DNA of 64,000 bases, taken from the NCBI RefSeq assembly GCF_014066305.1, contig NW_023501063.1, positions 248,001-312,000 of the forward strand, written 5' to 3'. The stretch is from Letharia columbiana. Its lineage: Eukaryota > Ascomycota > Lecanoromycetes > Lecanorales > Parmeliaceae. Positions within the stretch are counted from its first letter, which is position 1, and each line of letters begins with the position of its first letter. Below the pieces are notes generated by a model. It was not told the DNA's origin. It saw only the letters and a program-made list of their open reading frames with translations, and ran no database searches. Below are positions 1 through 11,483 of this stretch, piece after piece. Made by a program: the position numbers and the translations under genes.

Positions 1-891
1 GACTCCGAGTCTTTCTTTCAGTGGGTAAAAGCCTTCGTCCATCCAGCTGCGCTTCCCGTGACGGTATCCGCTCATGTAGTTGTTGAAATGTTCGGAATGC
101 TCAGGTCTCTCCCCTAGCCATACAAAGAAGGGTTCTTTGGTGTGGTGGGCGTGTTGGAACGGTCCATCGGCGATGTTCCTCGGGTTTTGATACTTGGTGT
201 TTTTGAGATAACCAGGCGTCCCGTGAAAGGACGGGCCTGCAACGTCAAAGCTGCAGTGGGTCAGCATGACAAGCGGCAAAAGCGGGATGTCGCTTGCAAA
301 CCAGTAGCTGATCCCATCACGGTGTTTGGGAAAAGTCAGGGCATTAGAAAAATGAGTTGGGGAGAATTCATCGGCACCCGTTTCGCCAACGATGTTCATG
401 GCGGAAAGATGCTTCATCGTCCGAGCTACCCATGATGGGAGAGTAAGCGGTCAAGTCTCGTTGCAGTCATGCACAGGGGATCCGGTTGGACTCGAAAACC
501 ATACCGACCAATGAGTCCTCGGCGCCCGTCTGGCTTGCAAGCTTCGAGATGTTTTACGAATCGCCGCCAGCTTCGTTGAGGGCATCGAAGATCTTCAAGT
601 CGACTGCGGTTTTGATCGCTGCAAACCGGGCCGACTGGATGGAATCAGTTTATGCTTTTTCGTAGGATAGGATTCCATAATGTCTTCAGATAAGGCGCTG
701 TGCTATACCTCTGCCCAGCCAATTCTCTGGACGGTTTCGCTTGGCGTCTCCACCATCGCGGTCAATCGATGAGATAGCGCCAACAAGCCTTCTCGGGCCC
801 CTGGCTGGGCTTGACGGACAGGGTCAACGAGCGTGTTCATCGCCCTTACCACGCTGGTGGCATTTTCCAGGTGGTTACTCGAGAGATCCAT
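1..891 (-). CDS. O-methyltransferase, N-terminal part (runs off left edge), with in-frame stop
   Basis: Recognised as a fungal SAM-dependent O-methyltransferase of the sterigmatocystin-8-O-methyltransferase type, usually found in secondary-metabolite clusters. Proposed exons: 891-709, 634-505, 425-302 and 250 to beyond base 1. All three introns have GT...AG ends, and the joins restore family motifs: QRIGWAESARFAAIKTAVDL, then KHLSAMNIVGETG, then a join giving SYCFDVAGPSFHG and GPFQHAHHTKEPFF. Only the N-terminal dimerisation and winged-helix part lies in the window; the SAM-binding domain would be to the left. One in-frame TAA at 556-554 interrupts the second exon after residues GGDS. A CAA to TAA change would explain it, which fits a RIP-type CpA to TpA mutation but also a read error. 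Identity is firm from motif matching; whether the gene is functional is open. Confidence 0.75.
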
Positions 892-1729
892 GGTGGTGTA
901 TACACCTGACGATGTGGACAGCGAACAGATCTAGCTGTCAAGACACGCTATGGTCGACTGGTTGCGACGACAGAAAAAGTCGGGAATGGCACGAGGGGTT
1001 ACTCTTGCCAAAATGAGATGATTGTGAGTGGGCGCAGCCGTTTAGTACGGACAAGGGTTTGGATTCACCATTCATCTCGGAGCAGCGACTTACATACGAT
1101 CAGTAACCCACTGAGGCTGTGCACCTTTTTTGTTCCTGCGTATAGAGTTCTACATCTTACTTGTAGCCCAGTTGGCCTCGCAGGGGTGTGGAGTACATTG
1201 CGTGCCCGGGGAGTCAATGCATACTTCAGCTTGGTAATCAGCTCGTGGTTCATTGCATATCAACCGGTATTGTACGAGATGGGAAAACCTGGATGCAGGC
1301 TACTCTACGGTACTAATTGTTTCAGGACCCCTATCCGTACTTTATGCTCGGGAAAGGTGCCCGCAAGAACTAATTACTTTACCGGTGGCTGCCGATTCTC
1401 TCGAAGACCATTTCCTTGATGACCTAGTGCGGTCGCGAAAGATTTTGACGGTTGATGATGGAAAAGACACTGTCGATGATTTCTGTCAATATCTGAGGGT
1501 CGTATGCCGCTTCAGTTGCCATTTCTTGTGCTGACGGTCGAGGGAACACATCGCTAGCATTCATAGTAAACCTCAGTACTCATGGAGCAACTAGGCTTAT
1601 TGAAACATTGTCTCACTATGACCAGCGCAGTCGCCACTGATGAGGCCAAATGTTCAGGCTTTCAGAATTGCTTAGGCGCCGTACATCACCAAGAAAGGAA
1701 GCAACTTAGACTACCAATGCCGTCCAGCC
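892..1729. other. gap without a secure gene
   Basis: Several short open frames occur on both strands, none recognisable except the minus-strand 46-codon frame listed separately at 1564-1424. A minus-strand 62-codon frame at 1253-1065 has no family signature. Confidence 0.4.
1424..1564 (-). CDS. possible small ORF or fragment, unknown
   Basis: A 46-codon frame from ATG at 1564 to TAG at 1424 has protein-like composition (starts MNASDVFPRPSAQEMATEAA; amphipathic stretch DPQILTEIIDSVFSIINRQN). After the TAG the same frame stays open for 14 more residues (VIKEMVFERIGSHR). A CAG to TAG change would join the two parts, the same type of substitution that would explain the stop in the adjacent O-methyltransferase. 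I do not recognise a family. It may be a remnant exon of a neighbouring cluster gene. Confidence 0.25.
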   Translation of the reverse strand: MNASDVFPRPSAQEMATEAAYDPQILTEIIDSVFSIINRQNLSRPH

Positions 1730-3003
1730 TCAGGAACCTCCAACACCATTGTCAGCATCGTCGCCGGCACCAATATCAGTTGCATCTTTAGCCAAAAACT
1801 CGGGAACCATCTCTATCCTCGCCAGACCAAGCTCCTCGTTTCCCCTCCCAACTAACAATTCTACCCTCCCCTCATCCCATCCTCTTGCTCTCGCCGCCTC
1901 GGCCACTAGCTCCTCCATGCGGAGACTCCAAGCGCTGTTCTCTTCCTCCGTCTCATCATCCACTATTTCCAGCAGATCCACACCTCTGCCTTCCAGCATC
2001 TCACTCAGCGGGTAGCTACCTGCAAATTCCCAGTCTAAGATCGCCGCAATCTTCTTATCCCGCATCATGATGTTGCGGCCGTTGAGGTCGTTGTGAACTA
2101 GGGTGAATGGTTGCTCTGGGAGAAACGTTGATGGGGTTGAGGCTAGTCTGTCCCGAGTCTCTCGTAAAGATTTGATGAATGTGTCTCTTGTCACGACGTC
2201 AAACCAGCCTTCATCAATATCACTGTCAGGAGCATGGGTATAGTAGTAGACTTCTTTGTCGTAGCAGCCGAGGACGTAAGCGTGCGTTGAGTGGTAAGGT
2301 CCTATGTCGTAACAGTCTGGCGAATGGAATTTGTCCTGCGAGCGTGGAGTTAGTCCACGTATACGTTCATTATTGCGACTTTGAGACGGCATACTCGACC
2401 CTTGAACAACTTCATGCCCTCCACCGTTGGCCCAATCTCGTGGTTCAAGGTCAGACCGCCGATCCGAGCGAATGTGATTGAGCCCATTTCGATTATTATT
2501 TGGGCAACTTGTCGGGCAGCTGCCAATTTCTCGTCCTCAGAGTATGCAGTCCATACTGAACCCAGAGGCTGCCCATCAATATACTCCATCATGATGTAAG
2601 GCTCGTTCCCGGTTTTTCCATCGTCATACGCGTAGACTTTGGGCACTGGGATCGAGGGATGGTCTTTGGCAATGAAAGTGAGGTGGGCAACTTCATTTTC
2701 GATCTGCCACGGCAAGAATGCATCGTCGTTTGGCTCGCGGAGTATGGCTGTATGCAAGGAAGTTGTACCATCTTGTTCAGAGGGTTTTGAAGAAAACGAA
2801 ACAAGCCACACGTAGTTGTAGCCGCCCTCTGCGAGAAAGTCTACCGTCACATCTTCGATAGCAGCATCCTCGCTACTTATGTTGTGGTTTCCCTCTATCG
2901 CAGGCAACACTTTTTTGAGGACGTCCTGTAGTGCCTTTCTTGTAGATAAACACTTTCTTGTGGTTGGGACATCGCTCTTGGTGTCTGTCGCAGAGTCCGA
3001 CAT
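1730..3003 (-). CDS. APH/aminoglycoside-phosphotransferase-like kinase
   Basis: Two exons, 3003-2395 and 2335-1730, joined over a 59-bp intron (gtatgc...cgcag) in phase 0, give 404 aa. The fold is the protein-kinase-like phosphotransferase enzyme family (APH). The N-lobe has GGYNYVWLVSF, an ATP-loop-like segment, and AILREP, followed by IENEVAHLTFI, IPVPKVYAYD and the hinge YIMMEYIDGQPLGSVW. The catalytic loop is LVHNDLNGRNIMM (HxDxxxxN) and the metal-binding segment is AILDWEFAG. This large fungal family phosphorylates small molecules; the substrate cannot be told from sequence. No signal peptide or membrane segment is seen. A degenerate paralogue lies in the opposite orientation at 5360-7417. 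The start at 3003 is the first Met and aligns with the paralogue's MSD start. Confidence 0.88.
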
Positions 3004-5359
3004 GTTTACAGACCACTGAATGTTCGCAGAGTCAGCATCTATTCCAAGGCACTGTCGAAGATATAGGCATGCTGAAATATGGAAAGAGGTAGAGGACAGA
3101 TAACGTTTCCTCCCGCAACAGTTTTATGCGACTGTGGTTTCAGTCCTGATTGGGGAGAGAGACTTCAAAATGATGCTTACTGCACTTGCGGGTGGTCGGC
3201 ATTGGGAATAACATCGTGCCTTTATATATATGTAGACCGACTAATGAGACTTTGGAAGCAAGGCATAAATAAATCATGAAGCCCAAAATCGACCAAAACT
3301 TCACCTATACATGCCTGCTCTCTCATGACTGAAGCCCCATCGCCATTCGCGACACAGAGTGCCAAAGACAAGTTAATACACCTGGCTGAGAACGTTTCTA
3401 TGTGATGAGACTTTGTAAGGGTTGAGCTGCGAGTAAACGAAACAGACAAAAATCTAATTACCCGTGAACAAAGAAATGAAATTCAAATGACCGCAAACAA
3501 CTAGTACGTATGGTTTCAGAACTCTGTCGGTCTTTTGTATGCGTCAAAGAGATGAGTTGAGAAGCGCTTTGAGGTCAAATCCCCTAGCGAAGGGCCACGA
3601 AAGACATAATTCGGATTTGAACTTCATCATTCTGTTAGTCACTGGCAGCATGCGCCCAGAGAAACAGGTGGCAGAACCCAAGGCATTCATTGCAGTCACC
3701 AACACTAGTTCCGGGCGATTTTGCCTTTTCGTGGGCCAGTCTTCTGACGGACTCTTGAAGAAAGTAATTGAAGCCGCCAATGTTCGGCGACAACGACGTT
3801 GGCGAGGCAGCTGAACACTGCATGGAACGGATGGTGGCACTGCTCGGCGGGTACGTCGCCTTAGTACTGACATCTGATTATGAAGTAGCCTATATCGGCG
3901 TTGCAATAAGGAGATTGTCGGCATTCCTGGATCTGCTGTCCAAGCACGCCATGGGCGATGCCTTCACTAGTACGTTGTCGCCAGCAGCAGGCTGAGCCTG
4001 GTATGATGGAGGGAGGGAGGGGAAGTCCAAACCAATACGACGATGACTCCGGGAGCGAGTTGGAAGGTGCTTCTTGCAATGGCTAGCCACATATGTAGTA
4101 TTGCGTACTTGGCTTGGTGGGATAAGATCCTGCCGCAGGCCTCCATAGAACAACCAATCCTTCCCAGCCACGAGAACCTTGTCATAATCTTACTGAGGGC
4201 ATCGGGAGCATTTTTCGTTGTCTGACTTTCGCACTCCCTAACATTGGCACCGAGCTCAAAAAGGGTGCGAAAACCCTTTCCAGGTCCTAAAATGGTTTGT
4301 TTATCATCCTTTTGATGCTGCACGGCTTCAATCAAGATGCGCGGTCCCAGAGATTTCTATTATTTTATTGCTATGTCTGTAAAGTAATCTCAGTATTCAG
4401 ACTCGCATTAGCGGGGTATCCTGTGGCCAGCCCTACACTCGTTCCTCGCTTCGAGAGCCAATCATATTGTAAGCTCATTACGGCATACCCCCCCTGTAGA
4501 CTAGATTATGTCTGGTATTCGAGTAATCATCAAAAACCCTGACGCCACTTGCTTGGCGTCCGGGTTACGGGTGCACCTGCAAGCGCCACCAGACACTGAC
4601 CGAAAGCTTCTTTCATCCTTGTTTGCGATGGCGGCGGCGAAATCGAAAATGAGTCTAGGTAGCAGATTCGCAGTTTTCTGACTGCTGGTGGAGCACCCGG
4701 CGTCAGCTTATCAAACCCTGCATTGGGAACGGGTCACCGATCCAGGAACACGCTTGATCATCCCCTAAAAGAAATCGCAACAACACCTCGGGTTTAGATG
4801 GCGGCGATGAAGCATAAGAAATGACAGGGGTACACAAAGCTCGATTTTTGGAGGTGTGGGCCATCGGCATTGATAGACCTGCTCCTCTTGGTCCTCCAAA
4901 GCCCCGTGTCATCTTAATTTTAATCAGGTACGAAGTCAGGCGGGCATCTTTTGAACCTTTGTTGTTGGTCTAGTTAACCACCATCGGTCATTTCAAACCC
5001 GTCTTTTCGAACGCCTATAATCCAGCTTGTCGACCCTGGGCTACTTAAAATGTTCTCGCACGAATTCTTTCAGTTGTTCGACAGGCGTTGGCTTGTCGCT
5101 CTTTGTTTACCGGGTGGTGTCTCTGTTCATTCGAATGCAGGAGACTGTCCTAAAGCTACCCTCCTGGTAGTGACCGTTGCCAGTCTTTTGTGCTCTCACC
5201 CAAGCATGTTCTTTTCTGGTCTTTTGCAGGATATTCAACGATCGTTGGTCCTTTTTTCGACTGTGTGCAGCCAGAGTCACAGATTCTCTTTAATGGTTTC
5301 CTCATCCGTCAAACATAGCTTCCAAATGCCGACTACTCACCATTGCCAGGTCGGCAAGC
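3004..5359. other. 2.4-kb gap between inverted APH paralogues, no gene seen
   Basis: Open frames here are short (up to 127 codons), overlap each other on both strands and match no family I recognise. The segment separates the two APH-like copies, which point away from each other. Both promoters would lie here. Confidence 0.4.
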
Positions 5360-7417
5360 ATGTCGGATACTGCAAAAAACACATGGAGTACTGCGACTAT
5401 CGCCCCAAAGTGTGGCACTACAGGAAAGGTTAAACGCTTTGGAGAATGCTTTAATGGAGAACCACCATACACACTCAAACCAACAGGAAAATATGACTTC
5501 CAGATCAAGGCAAGGGGGCTACAACTACGTATGGCTTGTGTCCTATACGACCGAGCATCACGTGATTGACCTACGTTTTCCGCCCTAATTTGACTAATTA
5601 TCTACCAGGTATCGGACAGCATCGAGACTCTATCATCTCGGAAGATGATCATCCGCGAGCCCAAAGAGGAAGCTTGGTCATGTCAAGTCGAAAACGAAAT
5701 AGCCTTCCTTACGTACCTTGCCAAAAACCACCCGTCGATACCAGTCCCTAAGGTGTACACTTATAACATCAAGCAATCAGGATCGGACAGTCCGTATATC
5801 GCTATGGAGTTCATCGATGGCCGGCCTCTAGATTGCCTATGGTTTAGCTTGACAAAAACCGAGAAAGCAAGTGTTGCTGACGAGGTTGCGCAAATCATTG
5901 GCACACTGAGTGAGATCAATCTCGGCGGTATTGGCGGTTTCACTTTGGAGCATAGATCGGACCCACTGTTGAAGGCTTCAAATTGTTTAAAGGAAGAGTA
6001 AGTCACGATTGATGTTGAGGGTATTACCTGATACGGCGTAAACGTATCCCATACACTAGGGGCTATCAAAGTTACTTCTGCTATTGCAAATAGTAACTAT
6101 TTGACCCCATTTGCCACCCGTCAGCCCTACGAATAGTAGATAGCAAATAATTTTGAAGTAGCAGGTCCGGACCTGCTATTTCCTCAATAGTTACTATTGC
6201 GTCTTAAAAACACGCTCTAAAGTAGTGTTATATACATATATCGCGCTATCGTTAAGTCCTTCCTTCTGTTAAGTCCTTTCTCTCTATCGACATGACGGAA
6301 AGGCTTTCTTGCGAGACGTCTTTGGGGTAGATATGATAAGGGTGATGAGAAATAGCGACAGCAATGATTATGGGAAGAGGCAGTGGCTATATGCATAGAT
6401 ATAGGCTGCGCATGTGTTGCAGCGCCCTTACAGGGGCCCTGCGACGTCCCTACGGGGCCCTATTTAGGTCCAAATAGGGGTGTCTGGAGTCAAGCAGACA
6501 CCCCCGGGATTAGGCTTTTTAGCTGAGTTGCTAATAGTTGGCATTTGTGCGGGAAGATTTCTCTGTCGCCAAGGCCCTATGCATCAAAACGGTTAATAGG
6601 TATTTATGATTACGAATCAGATTTGAATAGTTACTATCTAATAGTAAGGTGCTATCAAGGACTAGTAACTACTTGCAATATCAGATAGTTACTATTCGCA
6701 ATAGCGAAGTAACTTTGATAGCCCCTACTGACAATTCATTCTGGACAAGCTCACTCCCCAGCCTTCTACAACATCGGACCATATCCTTCTACACATGCCT
6801 ATGTGATTGCTTGCTACGGTAAAGAGATATATTATTACACCAACGCGTCTGCGGAAGACCTAGATGAAAACCTCTTTGAAAACATTTCGAAAGAGAAGTT
6901 CTTGGGGTCCTTGCGAACAGCCCGGGACAAGTTGTCTTCCAATGTATCCTCGTTCCTTCCCCAAGAGCCTTTCGCTCTCGTGCACGGCGATTTCTGTGGC
7001 CCGGAATATAGTAGTGCACGATGGTCACATCAGCGCCGTCATAGACTGGGTATTTGCGGGTAGTTATCCGATGAGTGAGCTGCTTGGTGGGGTGGGGGTA
7101 GAATTGTTCGAGTTGGAAGATGAAATCCTTTGGAGTATCGACAATGGAGCGACCCAATCAAAAACGCAGTAGTGGAGAAAGTGAGGAGCAGGGGTTGGGA
7201 GGAAGATCAGGTGGCGTTGTTGGTCGGACGAGGGAACGGCGAGGTACAGCTGGCCAGGAGAGATATGATTCCTATGGACGACGACGCCAATAGCGATGAG
7301 GTTGAGGATGATGGAGGTGCTGATGACAGCGAAGAGGGTAATAATGAGGATGAGGATGATGGAGGTCCTGATGAGAGTGAAAAGGGTAATAAGAATGTTG
7401 AGGTCCGGGGGTGCTAG
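5360..7417 (+). pseudogene. APH-like phosphotransferase pseudogene, split by a MITE-like element
   Basis: Paralogue of the gene at 3003-1730, with matching blocks in order: MSD start at 5360, GGYNYVWLVSY near 5517, MIIREP near 5645, ENEIAFLTYLAKNHPSIPVP, MEFIDGRPLDCLW, then after the intron GPYPSTHAYVIACYGKE near 6780, FALVHGDF near 6970, AVIDWVFAGSYPMSELLGG and KVRSRGWEEDQVALLVGRGN. At least four frame breaks are visible: between the start and 5420; at about 5952 (CAT-AGATCGGA where the paralogue has CATGAGATCGGA, a one-base loss); at about 7000 (GGCCCGG for GGCCGG); and near 7125. The intron donor (gtaagt at about 6000) is kept, but the acceptor at about 6746 reads ctg, not cag. The intron holds a 667-bp inverted-repeat element. 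The acidic tail (DDDANSDEVEDDGG type) is longer than in the intact copy. Most likely a non-functional duplicate. Confidence 0.82.
6059..6725. mobile_element. MITE-like element with ~45-bp terminal inverted repeats and TA target-site duplication
   Basis: The left end starts ggggctatcaaagttact and the right end is its reverse complement. The inverted repeat continues with few mismatches for about 45 bp (through gctattgcaaatagtaact on the left). Both ends are flanked by TA (6057-6058 and 6726-6727), the target duplication typical of Tc1/mariner-type elements. No transposase-length frame is inside, so it is non-autonomous. It sits in the intron of the APH pseudogene. Further short inverted and direct repeats are visible internally, for instance gttaagtcctt twice near 6250-6280 and atagtaact-type motifs near both ends. 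Confidence 0.85.
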
Positions 7418-8659
7418 AGTGACCGATGGTGACGTATTGGTCACGGGGAAGGGTTTGAATGAGTCAGTTGTACGGTTCGTCATTTTGAACTAGCGATTCA
7501 AGTAGGAAGGGTACAATGATTTAATATAATTGCAAGGGAAGATGGCGCGGGCCCGGGGCGGGAGTTTGCATGCTTACATGTAACTTGGACCTCCTCCGGT
7601 CTCCTTTGCTTTTGGCGCCCTGTGTACTCTCTCTGTTATATCATCTCGATGGGGATTGAATCCCATGGATTTGGAATTTATTCCACAGATGATCAAATCC
7701 AGGATCTATAGGATCGGACTGGTTTATGCAGACACTTGACCAATCAAATGCCAGACCGCGACACCTCCGGGGCATTTTAATGCGTGATGTATGCAATCTC
7801 CAATCTCCAAATCTCATCGCCAAGCCACAGCCGTTCCCGTCTCTTCACATGCATCAATTGAATCACCAGAATCATTATTTTATCATGCACCCAGCACACT
7901 CGGGTCTCTAAGATCCCCAGCTATCCTCTATTCGTCCCAATCCACAATCCCAGTACTTTGAATCCACACCCCCGTTATGCAGCTTATCCTCTTCAACTTC
8001 TTCGGTCTACCATAGTATGCGCCTACACAATAATAGATCGTCCTTATTTAATCACCGGAATCTTTCAGCTTGCGTAAACGTGCACATGACCACTTGAATG
8101 TGCCCTGACCTTACCCTCCTCTCAAGGCGCACACCCCAATTGAAGCCTCATTCACGGCACCCTCAGCCCTGGCTTGAACCCGATCCCTCCCCCTCATGCA
8201 GCGGGCCCTGCAAGATGGCGTCAAGATGCATATGAACAGAGACACTGCTACATGGAGGCCACGCGACAGATGCTCTACCGTAGACCACACTGACCGCCCC
8301 CTCCGGCTGACATCACCCCCCCACCATTTTCATTCCATCCTCATTCCCACACCCTCATTCAAAAGCTTCTCTATCACCAGCATTCCCAATTCCAAATACA
8401 TCCTTCCTAACATCCCGTGCCGTATTCCTGCGAGCAGCTCGATACTGGGCTGCAGTACGGGCTTGTCCGTACCTGCTCGGACATAGACGCCCTACGACAT
8501 ATCATTGGTCACGCCCTCCCTCGGACTTATCATGGAAGCCACAACCGAAACACGCCGAACCGACATCTACATGGCAACCCAAGAATTGCCATCCACATCA
8601 TTGGCTCTCCCGTGTCGGCTTGGGTCGCTCGTGACTTTATATTTAGACTGACCACCCCA
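7418..8659. other. gap, probable promoter/5' region of the CoA-ligase-like gene
   Basis: No recognisable gene. The 400 bases before 8660 are rich in C and T (stretches such as catcctcattcccacaccctcattc), typical of fungal upstream and untranslated regions. An ATG at 8532 opens a short frame that does not join the ligase frame. Confidence 0.4.
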
Positions 8660-11070
8660 ATGTTCGGCAACCACAAATATGCCTTCTTGTCCAACCTGTT
8701 CCCAATCGCCAAGATACGCAACACTGTCAAACGCCGCGAAAACTCGAATACCTGGATTCTCGAGGACCCTGTCGAAAAAGGCTCCAAGATGGACTTGGTC
8801 TCATGGATTTTGGGGAACTGTGACTACGATCAAGACACGAAGATCTACATCGACCCGGAAAATCGCGAGAGGTCCATATCAGCCAGACAAGCGCGGGCCA
8901 CTGTCAGGCAGTTCGTAGCAGGCTGGAAGGCTGTAGGCTTGAAGCCAGGAGACTGCGTGTGCGTGCATGCGTTCAATGATGTAAGGGCGAGAGTTCTGCT
9001 TTCATCATTCCGCCGCCCTGGACACATCTGCTAGTCCCGAGAAGCGCCCAAGCAGAGCTGACAGTCTTAGATAATGTATACCATGCTTTTCCTTGGCATC
9101 ATCGGCGCCGGTGGGCGGTTCACAGGCTCGAACCCGGGATACACACATTTAGAGCTTAGGCACCATATTCAGAGCACCAGAGCTCGCTTTCTGATTACAG
9201 AATACGAACTTCTCCCCGTAGTCGCCCAAGTGGGAGAGTATGGCGTGCCAGCTTGCAATGTGTTCGCACTGGAGACAAAGTCTCATTATGTCACCAAATC
9301 ATATTGCAACTCCGTCCAAGAGCTCTTGAACCATGGCGAGCGCGATTGGGTGCGGTTTTCGAGCGAGGAAGAAGCAAAGAATACGACAGCTGCTTTGCTT
9401 TCTACCAGTGGGACCACGGGACTACCGAAAGCGGCCATGATCTCACACCACAGCTTCGTGATGCAGAGTATCATGCTGGAAGATGGCAAGGAAAAACCAT
9501 ACAAGGTGGGATTGCCTTTTCAGCCCTCGAACACCCTCTCTCAAATACTAACGCTGATTCAACAGGTATCTCGGTTAATCAGTCTGCCGGAGTTCCACGC
9601 CTTCGCCTTTCCACTTGCACACATCGCGCCGCTTCGAGAAGGTGTACCGACCTACATAATGCGCCGCTTCGAGCAGCAGAGGTACTTATCGATCATTCAC
9701 CAGTATGAGATTACCGAGACGCCTTTGGTACCAGTGATACTGAACGCACTCATGAAAGGAGAAGCAACGACAAGGGAACTGCTAGCCTCACTCCGTCTGG
9801 TCTGGTGTGCCGGCTCGCCGTTGGATGAGAGGGCTCAAGATGCGTTCTTTCGCATCTTAGCACCGGCTGCGAGGGTGGTGCAGGTTTGGGGAATGACGGA
9901 ATCTGGATGGATCACAACTTTTCTCTGGCCTGATACAGACCATACCGGCAGTGTGGGCAAATTGCTGCCAGGAATGGAAGCCAAGTGAGGTACATGCGAA
10001 CTTGCTGCCTACAGACGGCTAATCTAGTCCCCAGACTCGTCGCCCAAAATGGTAGCATCGTTGATCGAGACGAAGAACAAGCTGAGATCTACGTCAGAGG
10101 ACCACTCGTCATGCAAGGTTATCTCGGCAACGCTGAAGCCAGTAAAGGCATGATAGACGCTGAAGGTTGGTTGAAAACGGGCGACATTGGATACAAGGAC
10201 GGAGGCAAATACTACATCGTTGACCGGTTAAAGGTTGGGCAATCCCTCAGATTTGGTCTCGATCCCAACAATGCGTGCCATATCTGATCGCCGCTGATCG
10301 TGCTGCAACAGGAGATGATCAAGGTCCGTGGCTGGCAGGTTTCACCGGCCGAACTACAAGCAGTCCTTATGCTGCACCCCGACATCTTGGACGCTGCGGT
10401 CATCGGAATTCTCCACCCCAAAGATGAGACGACCGAGACCCCTCGAGCCTACGTCGTCAAAGTACCTGGTAGCGACGTTGACCTGGCCGACATCAAGAAC
10501 CACATGTCCAACTACCTGGCAAGATACAAGAGCCTAGACGGAGGCGTTGTATTCGTCGACTCGATCCCCAAAAACCCTGCCGGCAAAATCTTGAGAAAAG
10601 TACTCAAAGAGCGCGCAAGGTCAGAGCTGCAATCGGCCCGATCAACATCAAAGCTGGCTCAAAGCTGGAAGCTGTTCATCAAAGCCACCGAACTCCTTTA
10701 CGAACACTGGCGGGCCATGTCCATGTCCATACCTAGCCCCGCGACGACAACGGATTCCGGCAACAACGAGACCGGCTCCAGCAACCTTGCATCGCCCACC
10801 ACGGCAAGCTCCGTATACAGCGACGTCGAAGGCGAGATGGACTGCAGCAGCAAGTCCCACGCTCAAAGTGATGGGATTGTTCTCAACCCCAAAGACTTCG
10901 GCCCCAGAACCCGCATGCTGGCTCCCGTGGATACCTGGCTCCTCGGTATCAAAATCCCGGGATCGTTCGATCCCTTACCCGCAACGAATGACAGAAACAT
11001 GGCCAAAGACCCCGACTTGACGGCTCCGACACGGGTTTTGGAAGCCGTGTATGACTGTGTACAGGGGTAA
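8660..11070 (+). CDS. 4-coumarate:CoA-ligase-like AMP-binding enzyme with C-terminal extension
   Basis: Five exons: 8660-8980, 9071-9505, 9566-9984, 10035-10233 and 10312-11070, giving 710 aa. Intron 2 (60 bp) has a clear TACTAAC branch site although its frame is open, so it is judged a true intron. ANL-superfamily motifs are in order: [16 protein letters not shown] (about residues 218-233), WGMTESGW, the [10 protein letters not shown] block, the [17 protein letters not shown] hinge across the last splice, and [11 protein letters not shown] with the catalytic Lys at about 550. The enzyme should activate a carboxylic acid as acyl-AMP and load it on CoA; the substrate is not determinable. The enzyme fold ends near residue 556. 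About 150 further residues are rich in Ser/Thr/Ala and end without a peroxisomal SKL. The start at 8660 is the first in-frame Met that fits the usual beginning; Met at 8789 is an alternative. Confidence 0.88.
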
Positions 11071-11163
11071 TATACCGGCGTTTGGGGACCGTCCGCGGGG
11101 TTTCGGCGGGCTGTAAAGTACATAGACGAGGGAACTTTGAAGAATTAATACATGTCTATTAGG

Positions 11164-11450
11164 GCATCATGTCCGTGCCTCACGGCGTTTATCTATCTCA
11201 TCACCCCGCATTAACGATTTTCTAAGGGTTTACCTCCTTCGCCATCTATTCTCTTTTTATATCATGCCTGTCCTCGGCATTTATCTATCTCATTCCCCCC
11301 ATTAACGATTATTCTAAGGGTATCATGCCTGTGCCTCGCGGCGTTTATCTATCTCATTACTTCGTATTAACAGTCATTTTAAAGGGTATCATACCCACAC
11401 CTCCCGCTATCAATCCATCTCATCCCCCCATAAACGATCATTCTAGCACA
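11164..11450. repeat. minisatellite, about four copies of a 60-66-bp unit
   Basis: The unit reads roughly atcatgcctgtgcctc / ggcgtttatctatctcat / cccattaacgat / tattctaaggg, repeated from about 11164, 11262, 11322 and 11388. The first copy is followed by an extra 30 bp, and the last copy is more diverged. It lies between the 3' ends of the convergent CoA-ligase-like and glycosyltransferase genes. Confidence 0.8.
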
Positions 11451-11483
11451 GTGTCAGCAGCTGTGAATGCCATATCCCAGGGG

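Noticed and set aside
9506..9565. Reading the CoA-ligase frame straight through this segment
   Set aside because: The 60-bp segment is in frame and open but has a perfect TACTAAC branch and splice ends, and the insert is not part of the family sequence.
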